NCBI RefSeq assembly: GCF_016863335.1
Contig: NZ_BOOR01000059.1
Span: 1 to 61,433 of the forward strand
Source: Planotetraspora thailandica
GTDB lineage: Bacteria; Actinomycetota; Actinomycetes; Streptosporangiales; Streptosporangiaceae
Reading direction: 5' to 3'
DNA: 61,433 nucleotides
The notes under the pieces were generated by a model. That model was not told where the DNA came from. It saw nothing but the letters and a program-made list of their open reading frames with translations, and did not search any database. This document shows, piece after piece, positions 7,536 through 15,901 of this stretch. The position numbers were made by a program, and so were the translations under genes. Every line of letters starts with the position of its first letter. Positions within the stretch are counted from its first letter, which is position 1.

Positions 7536-8999
7536 ATGGGGCGGCAGCTCAGCGCGCTCGACGCGCAGTTCCTCAACTTCGAGACGGCGACCAACCTCGC
7601 GCACATCGCGGGGCTGAGCATCCTTGACCCGTCCACGGCGCCCGGCGGCGTGATCACGCGGGACGACCTGGTTGACCTGCTGTCCAGGCGGCTCCACCTG
7701 GCCCCGCCCCTACGCCGCCGCCTGGTGGAGGTGCCTCTCGGGCTCGACCACCCTTACTGGGCCGAAGACGAAGAGGTCGACTTCGACTATCACGTCAGGG
7801 AGCTGGCGCTGGCGCCGCCGGGCAGCGATCATCAGCTCGCCGCCCAGGCCGCCCGGCTGCACAGCAGGCGGCTCGACCGCAGGCGCCCCCTGTGGGAGCT
7901 GTACCTGATCCACGGGCTCTCCGGAGGCCGGGTGGCCATCTACACCAAGGTGCATCACTCCGCGATCGACGGGGTGACGGGCGCCGAGGTGCTGGCCGCG
8001 CTCATGGACTTCACGCCGGTGCCCCGCGAGGTCGATCCGCCGCAAGAGGAGCCCGACGTGCCCTTCTGGGAGTCGGCGGCGTACGCGCCCGAGCCCGTCG
8101 AGATGCTCATCAGGGGTATCGCGCGTGTCCTGGACAACCCGCTGGCCCTGATGCGGTTCCTGGGCGAGGCGGTCGCGCGGCTCGACGAGGTCCCGATCGT
8201 CTCGCAGATCCCCGGTGCCGGGCTGCTCGCCCGCCTGGTCCGCGGCACCCGGGCCGGCCTTCCCGGCCTGCCGCGCATGTCGGTGCCGCGCACGCCGTTC
8301 TCCGGACGCGTCTCCGAGCATCGCAGGTTCGCCTTCGGCGCGGTCTCCCTCGACGAGGTCAAACAGGTCAAGAACGCCTTCGGCGTCACCGTCAACGACG
8401 TCGTGCTCGCCCTCTGCGCGACCGCCCTGCGCCGCTGGCTGGCGAAACGGGACGAGCTGCCCCGCCTGCCGCTCGTGGCCGGCATCCCCCTGTCCACCCG
8501 TGGCCAGCGGGCCGACGACACGCTCGCCAACGAGGTGACGCTGGCGTTGACGACCATCCCCACCGACGTCGCCGACCCGGAGGAGCGGCTGCGCACGGTC
8601 AGCCGCAACATGAAGGTCGTCAAGGAGCGGTTCGCCGCCGCCCCCGCGACCTGGCTGCTGGAGTTCAGCCAGGCGATGCCGGCCGCGCTGAGCGCCCTGG
8701 CCAACCGGGCGGCCTTCAGGCTGGCCTCCCGTACGGCTCCCGCGATGAACCTGCTGATCTCGAACGTGCCGGGGCCGCAGTCGCCGCTCTACATCTGCGG
8801 CGGGCGGGTGCTCGCGCAGTACCCGATGTCGGTGATCACGGACGTGAGCGGTGGGATCAACATGACCGTGTTCTCCTACGACGGGAGGATCGACTTCGGC
8901 ATCGTCGCCGACCGCGAGATGGTGCCCGACGTCTGGGATCTGATCGACTACCTGCGGGACGCCCTCGCCGAGCTCGTACGGCTGGCCCGCGCGTCCTGA
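7536..8999 (+). CDS. Wax ester synthase/diacylglycerol O-acyltransferase (WS/DGAT)
   Basis: The 487-residue protein has the full WS/DGAT layout. It opens with MGRQLSALDAQFLNFE and carries the catalytic HHSAIDG (HHxxxDG) near residue 140. The later conserved blocks are GVTVNDVVLALC near 285, SNVPGPQSPLY near 410 and the LRDALAELVRLA tail. The enzyme condenses acyl-CoA with fatty alcohols or diacylglycerol to give wax esters or triacylglycerol at the membrane/lipid-droplet surface. Actinomycetes carry many paralogues, so its exact acceptor is uncertain. The gene is monocistronic between a terminator hairpin and the convergent Ser/Thr kinase. Confidence 0.92.
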   Translation: MGRQLSALDAQFLNFETATNLAHIAGLSILDPSTAPGGVITRDDLVDLLSRRLHLAPPLRRRLVEVPLGLDHPYWAEDEEVDFDYHVRELALAPPGSDHQLAAQAARLHSRRLDRRRPLWELYLIHGLSGGRVAIYTKVHHSAIDGVTGAEVLAALMDFTPVPREVDPPQEEPDVPFWESAAYAPEPVEMLIRGIARVLDNPLALMRFLGEAVARLDEVPIVSQIPGAGLLARLVRGTRAGLPGLPRMSVPRTPFSGRVSEHRRFAFGAVSLDEVKQVKNAFGVTVNDVVLALCATALRRWLAKRDELPRLPLVAGIPLSTRGQRADDTLANEVTLALTTIPTDVADPEERLRTVSRNMKVVKERFAAAPATWLLEFSQAMPAALSALANRAAFRLASRTAPAMNLLISNVPGPQSPLYICGGRVLAQYPMSVITDVSGGINMTVFSYDGRIDFGIVADREMVPDVWDLIDYLRDALAELVRLARAS

Positions 9000-9012
9000 C
9001 CGGCCACGGCCT

Positions 9013-10632
9013 CTAGCCCGCTACGGCGAACGAGCTGCCCGTCAGCGGCTTGCCGGTCACGGTGCCGACGCACCGGAAGACCCGCAATCCTTGCGCGAAC
9101 TGCAGCGCGCTCGGGGGCATCACGCTCACCTCCCACCGGTCGGGCGTGATCTTCCCGGCGGCTCCGGTGCGGGACTTCTCCAGGGTCGACATGGTGCACA
9201 AGGCGGCCACCGCGGGATGCCTGGCCACGACCTTCTCGTTCGAGGTGGTCAGCTCGAGGGGGAGCGGGGCGATGGCGAAGGTCTCCCACGTGTGGGGCCC
9301 GGAGCATGGGACGGCCTGCGCGGTCACGTCTCCCGCCATGATGTTCAGGCCGCCCCAGCACTCCGGCTCGGCCACACACTGCGCCCCGACGACGCCCGGC
9401 ACCTCCGATGCCGGACAGTTCCGCATGGTGACCGCCACCTTGTAGTCGGGCGGAGGAGGGCCTCCCGGCGGGCCTCCCGGGGATCCCTGCGAAGGCCCAG
9501 GACCATTGAGGAACAGCGCGGTCACCCCGGCGCCGAGCATCACGGCGAACACGACGGCCACGATCCCGAAGACCATCGAGGGCCGCGGCCCGCCCGCGCG
9601 TCCGCCCGGAACGGTGGGAGGCCGGCCGGCCTGCGACAGCAGCCCGGGTCCCGTCGTGCTCCGCGAAGGTTCGGCGCCGCCACTGGTCTCGTCCCGGCCG
9701 AGCCCGCCGTGATCGACGGGAGACACCCCGGGGGCCTGACCGCCGGCCTCCGCCACGGGGCCGTCGAGGTCGGCCGCCGCCAGCGCGTCGCGCAGCTCGG
9801 CCGCCGTCTGGGTGCGCTGCCGCGGATCGGTGGCCATGCCGCGCCGCAACACGTCGGTCAGCTCGTACGGCACGCCCTCGATGTCGGGAATGGGCCGCCG
9901 GTGCAACGCCATGATCACCGCGAGGTTGACCACGCCGCCCGCGGGGAAACGCGGAGGCCTGCCGTACAGGAGGGCGTAGAGCGTGGCCGACAGCGCGTAG
10001 ACGTCCCCTGCGGCGGTCGGCTCGGTCAGCTCGAACGCCTCCGGCGGGGCGTAGGCGGGCGTGAGGGACTCCAGGGTCACCGACATCTCGTTGCCGGCGG
10101 CGGCGCCGGGCCTGGTGGCCAGCCCGAAGTCCGACAGCGCGACCATGCCGTAGGAGTTGACCAGGATGTTGGCGGGCTTGACGTCGCGGTGCAGCACCCC
10201 CTCCGCGTGCGCGGCGGCCAGCGCGTCGGCGATCCTGACGCCGATGTCGCGCACCTCGCGGGCGTCCATCGGGCCGTGTTCCTTGAGCCGGTCGGCGAGG
10301 GAGCCCCCCGGGCACAGCTCCAGCACCATGTACGGCCGGCCGTCGGGGAGCATGCCCGCGTCATAGACGTCGGCCACGTGGGGGTGCCCGGACAGGGCCC
10401 CGGCGGCCGTCACCTCGCGCATGAAACGCCGCTGGTCGCGCTCCGACACCAGCACCCGATTGTCGATCTTCAGGGCGACCTCGCGGCCCACCGCGAGCTG
10501 CCTGGCCCGGTAGACGACGCCGAACCCGCCCTGGCCGAGCACCCCGAGCACCTCGTACCCCGGCACCAGTGGCGCGCCCGTCTCGTCCACTTCCGCTGCC
10601 TCTCGCCTGGGGGGAACGTCCGCGTCGCGCAC
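9013..10632 (-). CDS. Membrane Ser/Thr protein kinase, PknB-like, with Cys-rich extracellular domain
   Basis: The 539-residue protein is a Hanks-type kinase followed by one transmembrane helix and an outside domain. Kinase landmarks are LGQGGFGVVY (P-loop, about 31-40), VALK, HRDVKPANILV near 147, SDFGLATR, APPE and GDVYALSATLYALL. A linker rich in Pro and Gly leads to the helix (VFGIVAVVFAVMLGAGV, about 354-373). The extracellular part has a conserved-Cys layout (NCPAS, CVAEPECWGG, PCSGPHTWETF, ALC, FRCVG), resembling septum-formation-type sensor domains. PASTA repeats are absent. It is a likely environmental or cell-envelope sensor; its targets are unknown, though an FHA substrate-type protein is encoded at 37.3 kb. 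Confidence 0.9.
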   Translation of the reverse strand: MRDADVPPRREAAEVDETGAPLVPGYEVLGVLGQGGFGVVYRARQLAVGREVALKIDNRVLVSERDQRRFMREVTAAGALSGHPHVADVYDAGMLPDGRPYMVLELCPGGSLADRLKEHGPMDAREVRDIGVRIADALAAAHAEGVLHRDVKPANILVNSYGMVALSDFGLATRPGAAAGNEMSVTLESLTPAYAPPEAFELTEPTAAGDVYALSATLYALLYGRPPRFPAGGVVNLAVIMALHRRPIPDIEGVPYELTDVLRRGMATDPRQRTQTAAELRDALAAADLDGPVAEAGGQAPGVSPVDHGGLGRDETSGGAEPSRSTTGPGLLSQAGRPPTVPGGRAGGPRPSMVFGIVAVVFAVMLGAGVTALFLNGPGPSQGSPGGPPGGPPPPDYKVAVTMRNCPASEVPGVVGAQCVAEPECWGGLNIMAGDVTAQAVPCSGPHTWETFAIAPLPLELTTSNEKVVARHPAVAALCTMSTLEKSRTGAAGKITPDRWEVSVMPPSALQFAQGLRVFRCVGTVTGKPLTGSSFAVAG

Positions 10633-10678
10633 ACTACCGGAGTCGGCGCGCCGTCGATCGTTTACGCGAGGACAGGCG

Positions 10679-11989
10679 TCAGCCGGTCGGGTCCTGAGGC
10701 CGTTCGGGAGTCGTTCCGGCGAGCGGGACGGCCGAACCGTGCACCAGGTCGAGCTGGACCGTCTGGCGGGGCAGCACCGCGTCCAGCAGCCAGTTGCCGG
10801 CGATGCGGGCCCTGCCGCCGGGAAGCGCGAGCAGGTGGTAGCCCCGGGTGACGGCCTTGGCCACGATGCCGGACAGCGGCACCCCCAGCGGGTTGGCCGC
10901 CGCCTTGACCCCGCCCAGGTCGACGACGAACCCGAGGTCGCTGTGCTTGTACGGCTTCCGCCTGCCCCTGCCCAGGGAGGCGGCCACGTTGTGCGCGACG
11001 CGCTTGCCCTGGCGCTGGGCGTGCTGGGCGGTCATGGTCGTGTACTCGCCCGGTCTGGTGAGGTCGGGGACGGCCGCGGCGTCGCCGCAGGCGAAGATCT
11101 CCGGATGGCCGGGCACGTTCAGGTACTCGTCCGTCAGCAGGCGGCCTTTCTCCGTGGGCAGGCCCAGCGACTCCACGAAAGGATCGGGCCGAACGCCCAC
11201 GCACCAGATCAGCGAGCGGGTCGGCACGAACTCCCCGTCGGAGAGCTTGACCCCCTCGGCGGTCGCCTCGGACACACTCGTGCCGGTCCGGATCTCCATC
11301 CCGCGCTTGACCAGGGTCCGGTGGGCGGTCCGGGACAGGTGCTCGTCGAGCTCGGGCAGGATGCGCGGGGCGAGGTCGGCGAGGATCCAGCGGAGCGGCT
11401 GGTCGCTCAGGCCCGGCCGGTGCCTGCGCGCGTCCCGGGTCAGCAGCTGTCCCTGGGCGGCGACCTCGGTGCCGGTGTATCCCGCGCCGACCACGACGAA
11501 CGTGCAACGGGCGGCCCGCTCCTCCGGATCGTCGGCGGCGTCGGCGAGCTCGATCTGCCGGATGAGGTGGTCGCGCAGATACAGCGCCTCGCCGACGCTG
11601 CGGAAGCCGTGGGCGTGGTCGGCCACCCCCGGGATTGGGAGCAGCTTGTTGACGCTGCCCACCGCGAGGACCAGCCGGTCGTATCCGATCTCCCGGGTTT
11701 CGCCCTCCGGGTCCGTGCAGGTCAGCCGCCGGTTCTCGATGTCGACGGAGTCGACCGAGGCGAGCAGGTGCCGTACGCCCGGGCAGTTGCCGGACAGCGG
11801 GATCGCGACCTTGCGCGGGTCGAGGATCCCCGCGGCGACCTCCGGCAGCAGCGGGAGGTAGAGGAAATAGTCGGTCGGGTTGATCAGGATGATCTCCGCC
11901 GTCCCCCGGGTGATCCGGGCGAGGGTTCTGGCCGCGGTGAAACCCGCGAAGCCGCCTCCGACGATCACCACTGTCTGCCGCTCGGCCAT
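10679..11989 (-). CDS. Type II NADH dehydrogenase-like FAD/NAD oxidoreductase
   Basis: The 436-residue flavoprotein of the pyridine-nucleotide disulfide oxidoreductase class I fold is most like NDH-2. FAD binding is shown by VVIVGGGFAGFTAARTL at residues 6-22 and the later FACGDAAAVPD. The NAD(P) fold is shown by FVVVGAGYTGTEVAAQ near 170. The C-terminal region (FVVDLGGVKAAANPLGVPLSGIVAKAVTRGYHL) is typical of NDH-2 membrane-association segments. It would pass electrons from NADH to menaquinone, fitting the menaquinone genes further along the window. The ATG at 11989 is chosen by GGGAG upstream and the Rossmann motif directly after. Confidence 0.85.
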   Translation of the reverse strand: MAERQTVVIVGGGFAGFTAARTLARITRGTAEIILINPTDYFLYLPLLPEVAAGILDPRKVAIPLSGNCPGVRHLLASVDSVDIENRRLTCTDPEGETREIGYDRLVLAVGSVNKLLPIPGVADHAHGFRSVGEALYLRDHLIRQIELADAADDPEERAARCTFVVVGAGYTGTEVAAQGQLLTRDARRHRPGLSDQPLRWILADLAPRILPELDEHLSRTAHRTLVKRGMEIRTGTSVSEATAEGVKLSDGEFVPTRSLIWCVGVRPDPFVESLGLPTEKGRLLTDEYLNVPGHPEIFACGDAAAVPDLTRPGEYTTMTAQHAQRQGKRVAHNVAASLGRGRRKPYKHSDLGFVVDLGGVKAAANPLGVPLSGIVAKAVTRGYHLLALPGGRARIAGNWLLDAVLPRQTVQLDLVHGSAVPLAGTTPERPQDPTG

Positions 11990-12104
11990 GATTATGAACT
12001 CCCGGGTTCGCGGAATCGGTTGCCCTTGGCTGCCTGCCCCTTTTATGACAGATCGACCATCCAAGTACATAGAGAAGACGATTCGGCGGGCTGCAATGTG
12101 ACAC

Positions 12105-12953
12105 TCACTCGCCGAAACGGGACAGCCGCCCCTTCGCGCGGGCGTGCCGGAGGGTCACCGTGTAGAGCGCGAGGGCCAGCGCGACGTAGACGACGTCGAG
12201 CGCGGCCGCGGCGGCCATGCGGTCCCACGGGATGGCGGCCCCGCCGAGCACGTCCCGCATCCCCTGGAAGACGTGGGTCGCCGGGACGAACGAGGCGACC
12301 ACCTGGAGGCCCGACGGCAGCACGGACACCGGATAGAAGACCCCGGCGATCGGCTGGAACACGAAGACAAGGCTCCACGCGATCACCTGGGCGCCCTCGC
12401 CGAACCGCAGCACACACGAGATCGCAACGATGGCCAGGGACCAGCCGAGCACGAGCAGCAGGCCCATGAACGGCACCAGCGCCACCCCGATCGTCAAGAT
12501 CCCGAACCCGTAGAGCAGGTAGGCCATCGTGCCCATCATGGCGACGCTGAAGACGACCTTGGTGAGCGAGAACACGATCAGCCCGCTCAGGTACTCCGTC
12601 GTCGTCAACGGCGTGACGTGCATGTTCAGCAGGTTCCGCGACCAGATGTCCTCCAGGAAGCCGATGGCGACCTCGTTGGAGGCCCGGTGGAGGATCTGCC
12701 ACAGCAGCACCGCCCCCAGCAGCATCGACACCACGAACGGCACCTTGCTGGCCTGCAGGTACACCGTCACGAACCCCCACACGACGAGCTCGATCGTCGG
12801 CCAGAAGACGATCTCGAAGATCCGGATGGGGCTTCGCCGCAGCGAGGCGAGGTCGCGGCGCACCACGCCGGAGATCCGGCGGCGCCGGGCGGCGGCGCTC
12901 AGCGGGGGAAGCACCGTGGTCGTTTCGGGCACCGTCGTCATATCGAGGGTCAT
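12105..12953 (-). CDS. ABC-2 type transporter permease
   Basis: The 282-residue integral membrane protein of the ABC-2 family has about six helices (FEIVFWPTIELVVWGFV, VSMLLGAVLLWQIL, VVFSVAMMGTMAYLLYG, LVPFMGLLLVLGWSLAI, VYVALALALYTV). It has the typical cytosolic N-terminus rich in Arg and the FQPIAGVFYPVSVLP signature before the fifth helix. It lies 44 bp downstream of its ATPase partner on the minus strand. The exported substrate is unknown; drug or lipid export is usual for this class. The ATG at 12953 (MTLDMTTVPET) is preferred over a longer in-frame start that overlaps the ATPase gene. Confidence 0.85.
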   Translation of the reverse strand: MTLDMTTVPETTTVLPPLSAAARRRRISGVVRRDLASLRRSPIRIFEIVFWPTIELVVWGFVTVYLQASKVPFVVSMLLGAVLLWQILHRASNEVAIGFLEDIWSRNLLNMHVTPLTTTEYLSGLIVFSLTKVVFSVAMMGTMAYLLYGFGILTIGVALVPFMGLLLVLGWSLAIVAISCVLRFGEGAQVIAWSLVFVFQPIAGVFYPVSVLPSGLQVVASFVPATHVFQGMRDVLGGAAIPWDRMAAAAALDVVYVALALALYTVTLRHARAKGRLSRFGE

Positions 12954-12997
12954 GTCGCTGCCTTTCGCTCCGGACCCCGCACGCCGGGGCAGGCCGT

Positions 12998-13717
12998 CTA
13001 CTGGCGGGCCACCTTCAGGAACACCTCTTCGAGGTCGGCCACCTCGAAGTCGGCGGCGAGCTCGGCCGCCGTGCCCGACGCGACGATCCGCCCGGCCGAC
13101 ATGAAGTGGATGCGGTCGCACATGCGCTCCACCTCGCGCATGTTGTGCGAGGTGATCAGCATCGCGCGTCCCGACTCCCTGGCCAGGTCGACGAGCAGCC
13201 GCCTCACCCGGTCGCCGGTGTCCGGGTCGAGCGCCGCCGTCGGCTCGTCGAGCACGAGCAGCCGCGGCTCGTTCAGCAGCGCCTTGGCCAGATGCACGCG
13301 GGTCTGCTGCCCGGACGACAGGTCGATCACCTTGCGCTTCAGCAGCGACCCGATGTCGAGCAGCCCGACGACCTCCGCGACCCTTCGCGCCGGGTGCCGC
13401 AGGCCGTACAGGCGGGCGAAGGCGTCGAGCACCTCACGCACCTGCAGCACCCCCGGCAGGCCGAGATATCCGGCCGAGAAGTTGACCTGGCTCAGCACCT
13501 CGGTGCGGTGCCGGTCCAGGTCGAGCCCGAAGAGCCTGACGCTGCCCGAGTCGGGAGTCACCAGGCCGAGCAGCATGTGGAGGGTGGTCGACTTGCCCGC
13601 GCCGTTCGGCCCGAGCAGCCCGGCGATCTCACCCTCCGCGACGGTCAGGCTGACCTCCTCGACCGCCGTCACCGGGCCGAACCGCTTGGCGAGCAGGCAC
13701 GCTTCGAGAATCGCCAC
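12998..13717 (-). CDS. ABC transporter ATP-binding protein
   Basis: The 239-residue nucleotide-binding domain has Walker A GPNGAGKST at residues 36-44, a Q-loop region, the ABC signature LSSGQQTRVHLAKAL, Walker B LLVLDEPTAALDP and the H-loop ITSHN. It belongs to the DrrA/NatA-like exporter group. The signature SSGQ replaces the common SGGQ. It pairs with the permease just downstream and together they form a two-gene minus-strand operon. Confidence 0.9.
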   Translation of the reverse strand: MAILEACLLAKRFGPVTAVEEVSLTVAEGEIAGLLGPNGAGKSTTLHMLLGLVTPDSGSVRLFGLDLDRHRTEVLSQVNFSAGYLGLPGVLQVREVLDAFARLYGLRHPARRVAEVVGLLDIGSLLKRKVIDLSSGQQTRVHLAKALLNEPRLLVLDEPTAALDPDTGDRVRRLLVDLARESGRAMLITSHNMREVERMCDRIHFMSAGRIVASGTAAELAADFEVADLEEVFLKVARQ

Positions 13718-13801
13718 CCGTTCAGGGTGCGCGGGAGAGCATGGGCGCGCAACGCAATTTCCGGTACGGCAGGCCGCCCGGGTCTGGCGGCTGGGGTCGG
13801 G

Positions 13802-13831
13802 CGGCTCGGTGGCGCCCCGGCCACCGAGCCG
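13802..13831 (-). terminator. Hairpin terminator after the symporter gene
   Basis: CGGCTCGGTGG (13802-13812) and CCACCGAGCCG (13821-13831) form a perfect 11-bp stem with an 8-nt loop. It lies 9 bp beyond the symporter stop on the minus strand, and isolates that gene from the ABC operon. Confidence 0.7.
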
Positions 13832-13840
13832 TGCGCGACG

Positions 13841-15427
13841 TCAGGTGGAGCTGGTGACCTCGAGATCGCGGACGCGGGGGTCGCCCTCGTCGGCGGTGTA
13901 GTCGGTCTCGGAGGTGGCGTCCGGCCCGTCGGCGACCTTCGCGGAGCGCGCGATGATCGTGCCGAGCACCGCGACGACCAGGTTGACGATGAGCGCGAGG
14001 AAGCCCGCGTAGATCGTCATCTTGGTGTCCAGGCCGAGCTTCTCCAGCGAGAAGGCCGAGCCGCCGAAGTGGGCGTGCTTGGTCGCCGGGTTGGCGATGT
14101 TGTACAGCATGACCATGCCCGCCGTCATGCCGGCGACCCATCCGGCGATCAGTCCCGCCCGGTGGAACCAGCGGGTGAACAGACCGAGGGCGACCGACGG
14201 CAGCGTCTGAAGGATGATGACGCCGCCGATGAGCTGCAGGTCGATGGAGAACTGCGGGTCGATGAGCAGGATGCAGAGCACCGCGCCCACCTTGACGACC
14301 AGCGAGGCGATCTTGCTGGCGGCGGCCTCCTGCGCGTCGGTGGCGTCCCGCTTGATGTACTCCCGGTAGATGTTGCGGGTGAACAGGTTGGCGGCCGCGA
14401 TCGACATGATCGCGGCGGGCACCAGCGCGCCGATGCCGACGGCCGCGAAGGCCACACCGGCGAACCAGTCGGGGAACATGCGCTCGAACAGCTGCGGGAC
14501 GACCGTGTTCACGTCGGTGCCGATCGGCTTCACCCCGGCGGCGATGGCCATGTATCCGAGCAGCGCGATCAGACCCAGCAGCACGCTGTAGGCCGGGAGC
14601 GCCGACATGTTGCGCTTGATCACGTTCCGGTTCTTCGAGGCGAGCACGCCGGTGACGCTGTGCGGGTAGAGGAAAAGCGCCAGAGCCGAGCCGAGGGCGA
14701 GCGTGACGTACTGGAGCTGGTTGTTGGCGTTCAGCAGGATGCCGTCGGTCGGCGCCGGCGTGGCCTCGAACTTGGCCTGCGCCGCGCCGAAGATCGACTC
14801 CCAGCCGCCCAGCTGCGTCGGGATGTAGATGATCGCCACGAGGATGACCACGTAGATCAGCGAGTCCTTGACGAACGCGATAAGGGCGGGGGCGCGAAGG
14901 CCCGACTGGTAGGTGTAGGCGGCCAGGATGGCGAACGCGATGATGATCGGCAGGTCGCCGGTCACCCCCATGGTCTTCAGGACCGCCTCGATGCCGACGA
15001 GCTGCAGCGCGATGTACGGCATGGTGGCGACGATCCCGGTGATCGCCACGAGCAGGGCGAGCGTCGGCGAGCCGAACCTCGCCCGCACGAAGTCGGCCGG
15101 GGTGACCAGGCCGTGCACGTGCGACACCGACCACAACCGGATCAGCACGAGCATGACCAGCGGATAGACGATCACCGTGTACGGCACGGCGAAGAAGCCC
15201 GTCGCGCCCGCGCCGAACAGCAGGGCCGGGACCGCCACGAACGTGTAAGCCGTGTACAGGTCGCCCCCGACCAGGAACCACGTGATCCACGTGCCGAAGT
15301 TGCGCCCGCCCAGGCCCCACTCGTGGAGGCTCGCGATGTCGTCCGGCCGCCTCCACCGGGAGGCGACGAACCCCATGCCGCTGACGATGAGGAACAGGAC
15401 GGCGAAGACGACGATCTCCGTGGTCAT
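13841..15427 (-). CDS. Sodium:solute symporter, monocarboxylate (MctC/MctP-like)
   Basis: The 528-residue SSS-family transporter has about 13 hydrophobic helices. Typical family features are an N-terminal GLGGRNFGTWITWFLVGGD stretch, HGLVTPADFVRARFG, LQLVGIEAVLKTMG, and FYPHSVTGV-type LYPHSVTGVLASKN before the central helices. Close families take up acetate, pyruvate or propionate with sodium or protons. The start ATG overlaps the stop of the DUF3311 gene by 4 bp (ATGA), indicating translational coupling; this pairing is a known hallmark of monocarboxylate symporters of this group. The C-terminus is acidic and polar, in the cytosol. Substrate assignment is by family only. Confidence 0.88.
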   Translation of the reverse strand: MTTEIVVFAVLFLIVSGMGFVASRWRRPDDIASLHEWGLGGRNFGTWITWFLVGGDLYTAYTFVAVPALLFGAGATGFFAVPYTVIVYPLVMLVLIRLWSVSHVHGLVTPADFVRARFGSPTLALLVAITGIVATMPYIALQLVGIEAVLKTMGVTGDLPIIIAFAILAAYTYQSGLRAPALIAFVKDSLIYVVILVAIIYIPTQLGGWESIFGAAQAKFEATPAPTDGILLNANNQLQYVTLALGSALALFLYPHSVTGVLASKNRNVIKRNMSALPAYSVLLGLIALLGYMAIAAGVKPIGTDVNTVVPQLFERMFPDWFAGVAFAAVGIGALVPAAIMSIAAANLFTRNIYREYIKRDATDAQEAAASKIASLVVKVGAVLCILLIDPQFSIDLQLIGGVIILQTLPSVALGLFTRWFHRAGLIAGWVAGMTAGMVMLYNIANPATKHAHFGGSAFSLEKLGLDTKMTIYAGFLALIVNLVVAVLGTIIARSAKVADGPDATSETDYTADEGDPRVRDLEVTSST

Positions 15428-15639
15428 CGGCCCCTCCTGCCCATGCGGTAGACGACGAGGGTGGTCGCGACCGCGACGAGCACGAAAGCGAGCTGCAGCC
15501 AGTAGAACAGCGGGATCCCGAACAGGCGCGGCTCGACGCTGTTGAACAGGGCCGGGATCAGGGGGATCGCGATCGGCACCAGGAGCAACCAGTTCCATGG
15601 ACTGCGATCGCTGCGAGGGGTGGTGCGAGGGCTGGTCAT
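15424..15639 (-). CDS. DUF3311 small membrane protein, symporter partner
   Basis: The 71-residue protein has two helices (WNWLLLVPIAIPLIPALF and FYWLQLAFVLVAVATTLVV) and a basic C-terminus (YRMGRRGR), the DUF3311 pattern. In this family the gene precedes and overlaps a sodium:solute symporter, as here, and is thought to be a small subunit or assembly factor. A GGAGCG purine run suits the ATG at 15639; a GTG one codon upstream is the alternative. Confidence 0.82.
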   Translation of the reverse strand: MTSPRTTPRSDRSPWNWLLLVPIAIPLIPALFNSVEPRLFGIPLFYWLQLAFVLVAVATTLVVYRMGRRGR

Positions 15640-15768
15640 CACACGCTCCTATTCGGACATGGATTGATCCGCAGCGTAAGATTTCCGGCCCCGGCGGGAC
15701 CTCACTGATCGCCAAGCGGTCGTGTTGCCGCGCCGAGCGACACCCATATGGGTGATCGCAGCTTGATG

Positions 15769-15901
15769 GTGATCATGCAGAACTTCGGCGATCTGTACGA
15801 CAACCTGCGCCTTCGCGTGCCGTGATCATGCAGAAGTTCATGATCACGACATGCGTTCGCGCTGCTCCCCCCGCACCTCCTCGAACTTCTGCATGATCAC
15901 G
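15769..15901. repeat. Intergenic repeat element, three copies of GTGATCATGCAGAA(C/G)TTC
   Basis: An 18-bp motif occurs at 15769-15786 (with AACTTC), 15822-15839 and, inverted, 15883-15900. The last two extend to a perfect 19-bp inverted repeat (15821-15839 against 15883-15901, 43-bp spacer). The rightmost copy contains the stop codon of the CocE-type hydrolase gene. The second copy continues into ATGATCACG, making a local partial palindrome. It may act as a terminator or be a dispersed genomic repeat of the REP/MITE kind. No transposase is present. Confidence 0.7.

Noticed and set aside
5007-7697. Long antisense ORF (896 codons) opposite the PHP/propeller gene
   Set aside because: It has no domain motifs and arises from the high-GC codon bias of the sense gene. 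The sense strand has a Tat signal, motifs and a ribosome site.
13106-15451. Long open frame of 781 codons on the + strand over the ABC and symporter genes
   Set aside because: It crosses three genes and their gaps and is rich in Gln, His and Asp without motifs, as expected for a GC-bias shadow.
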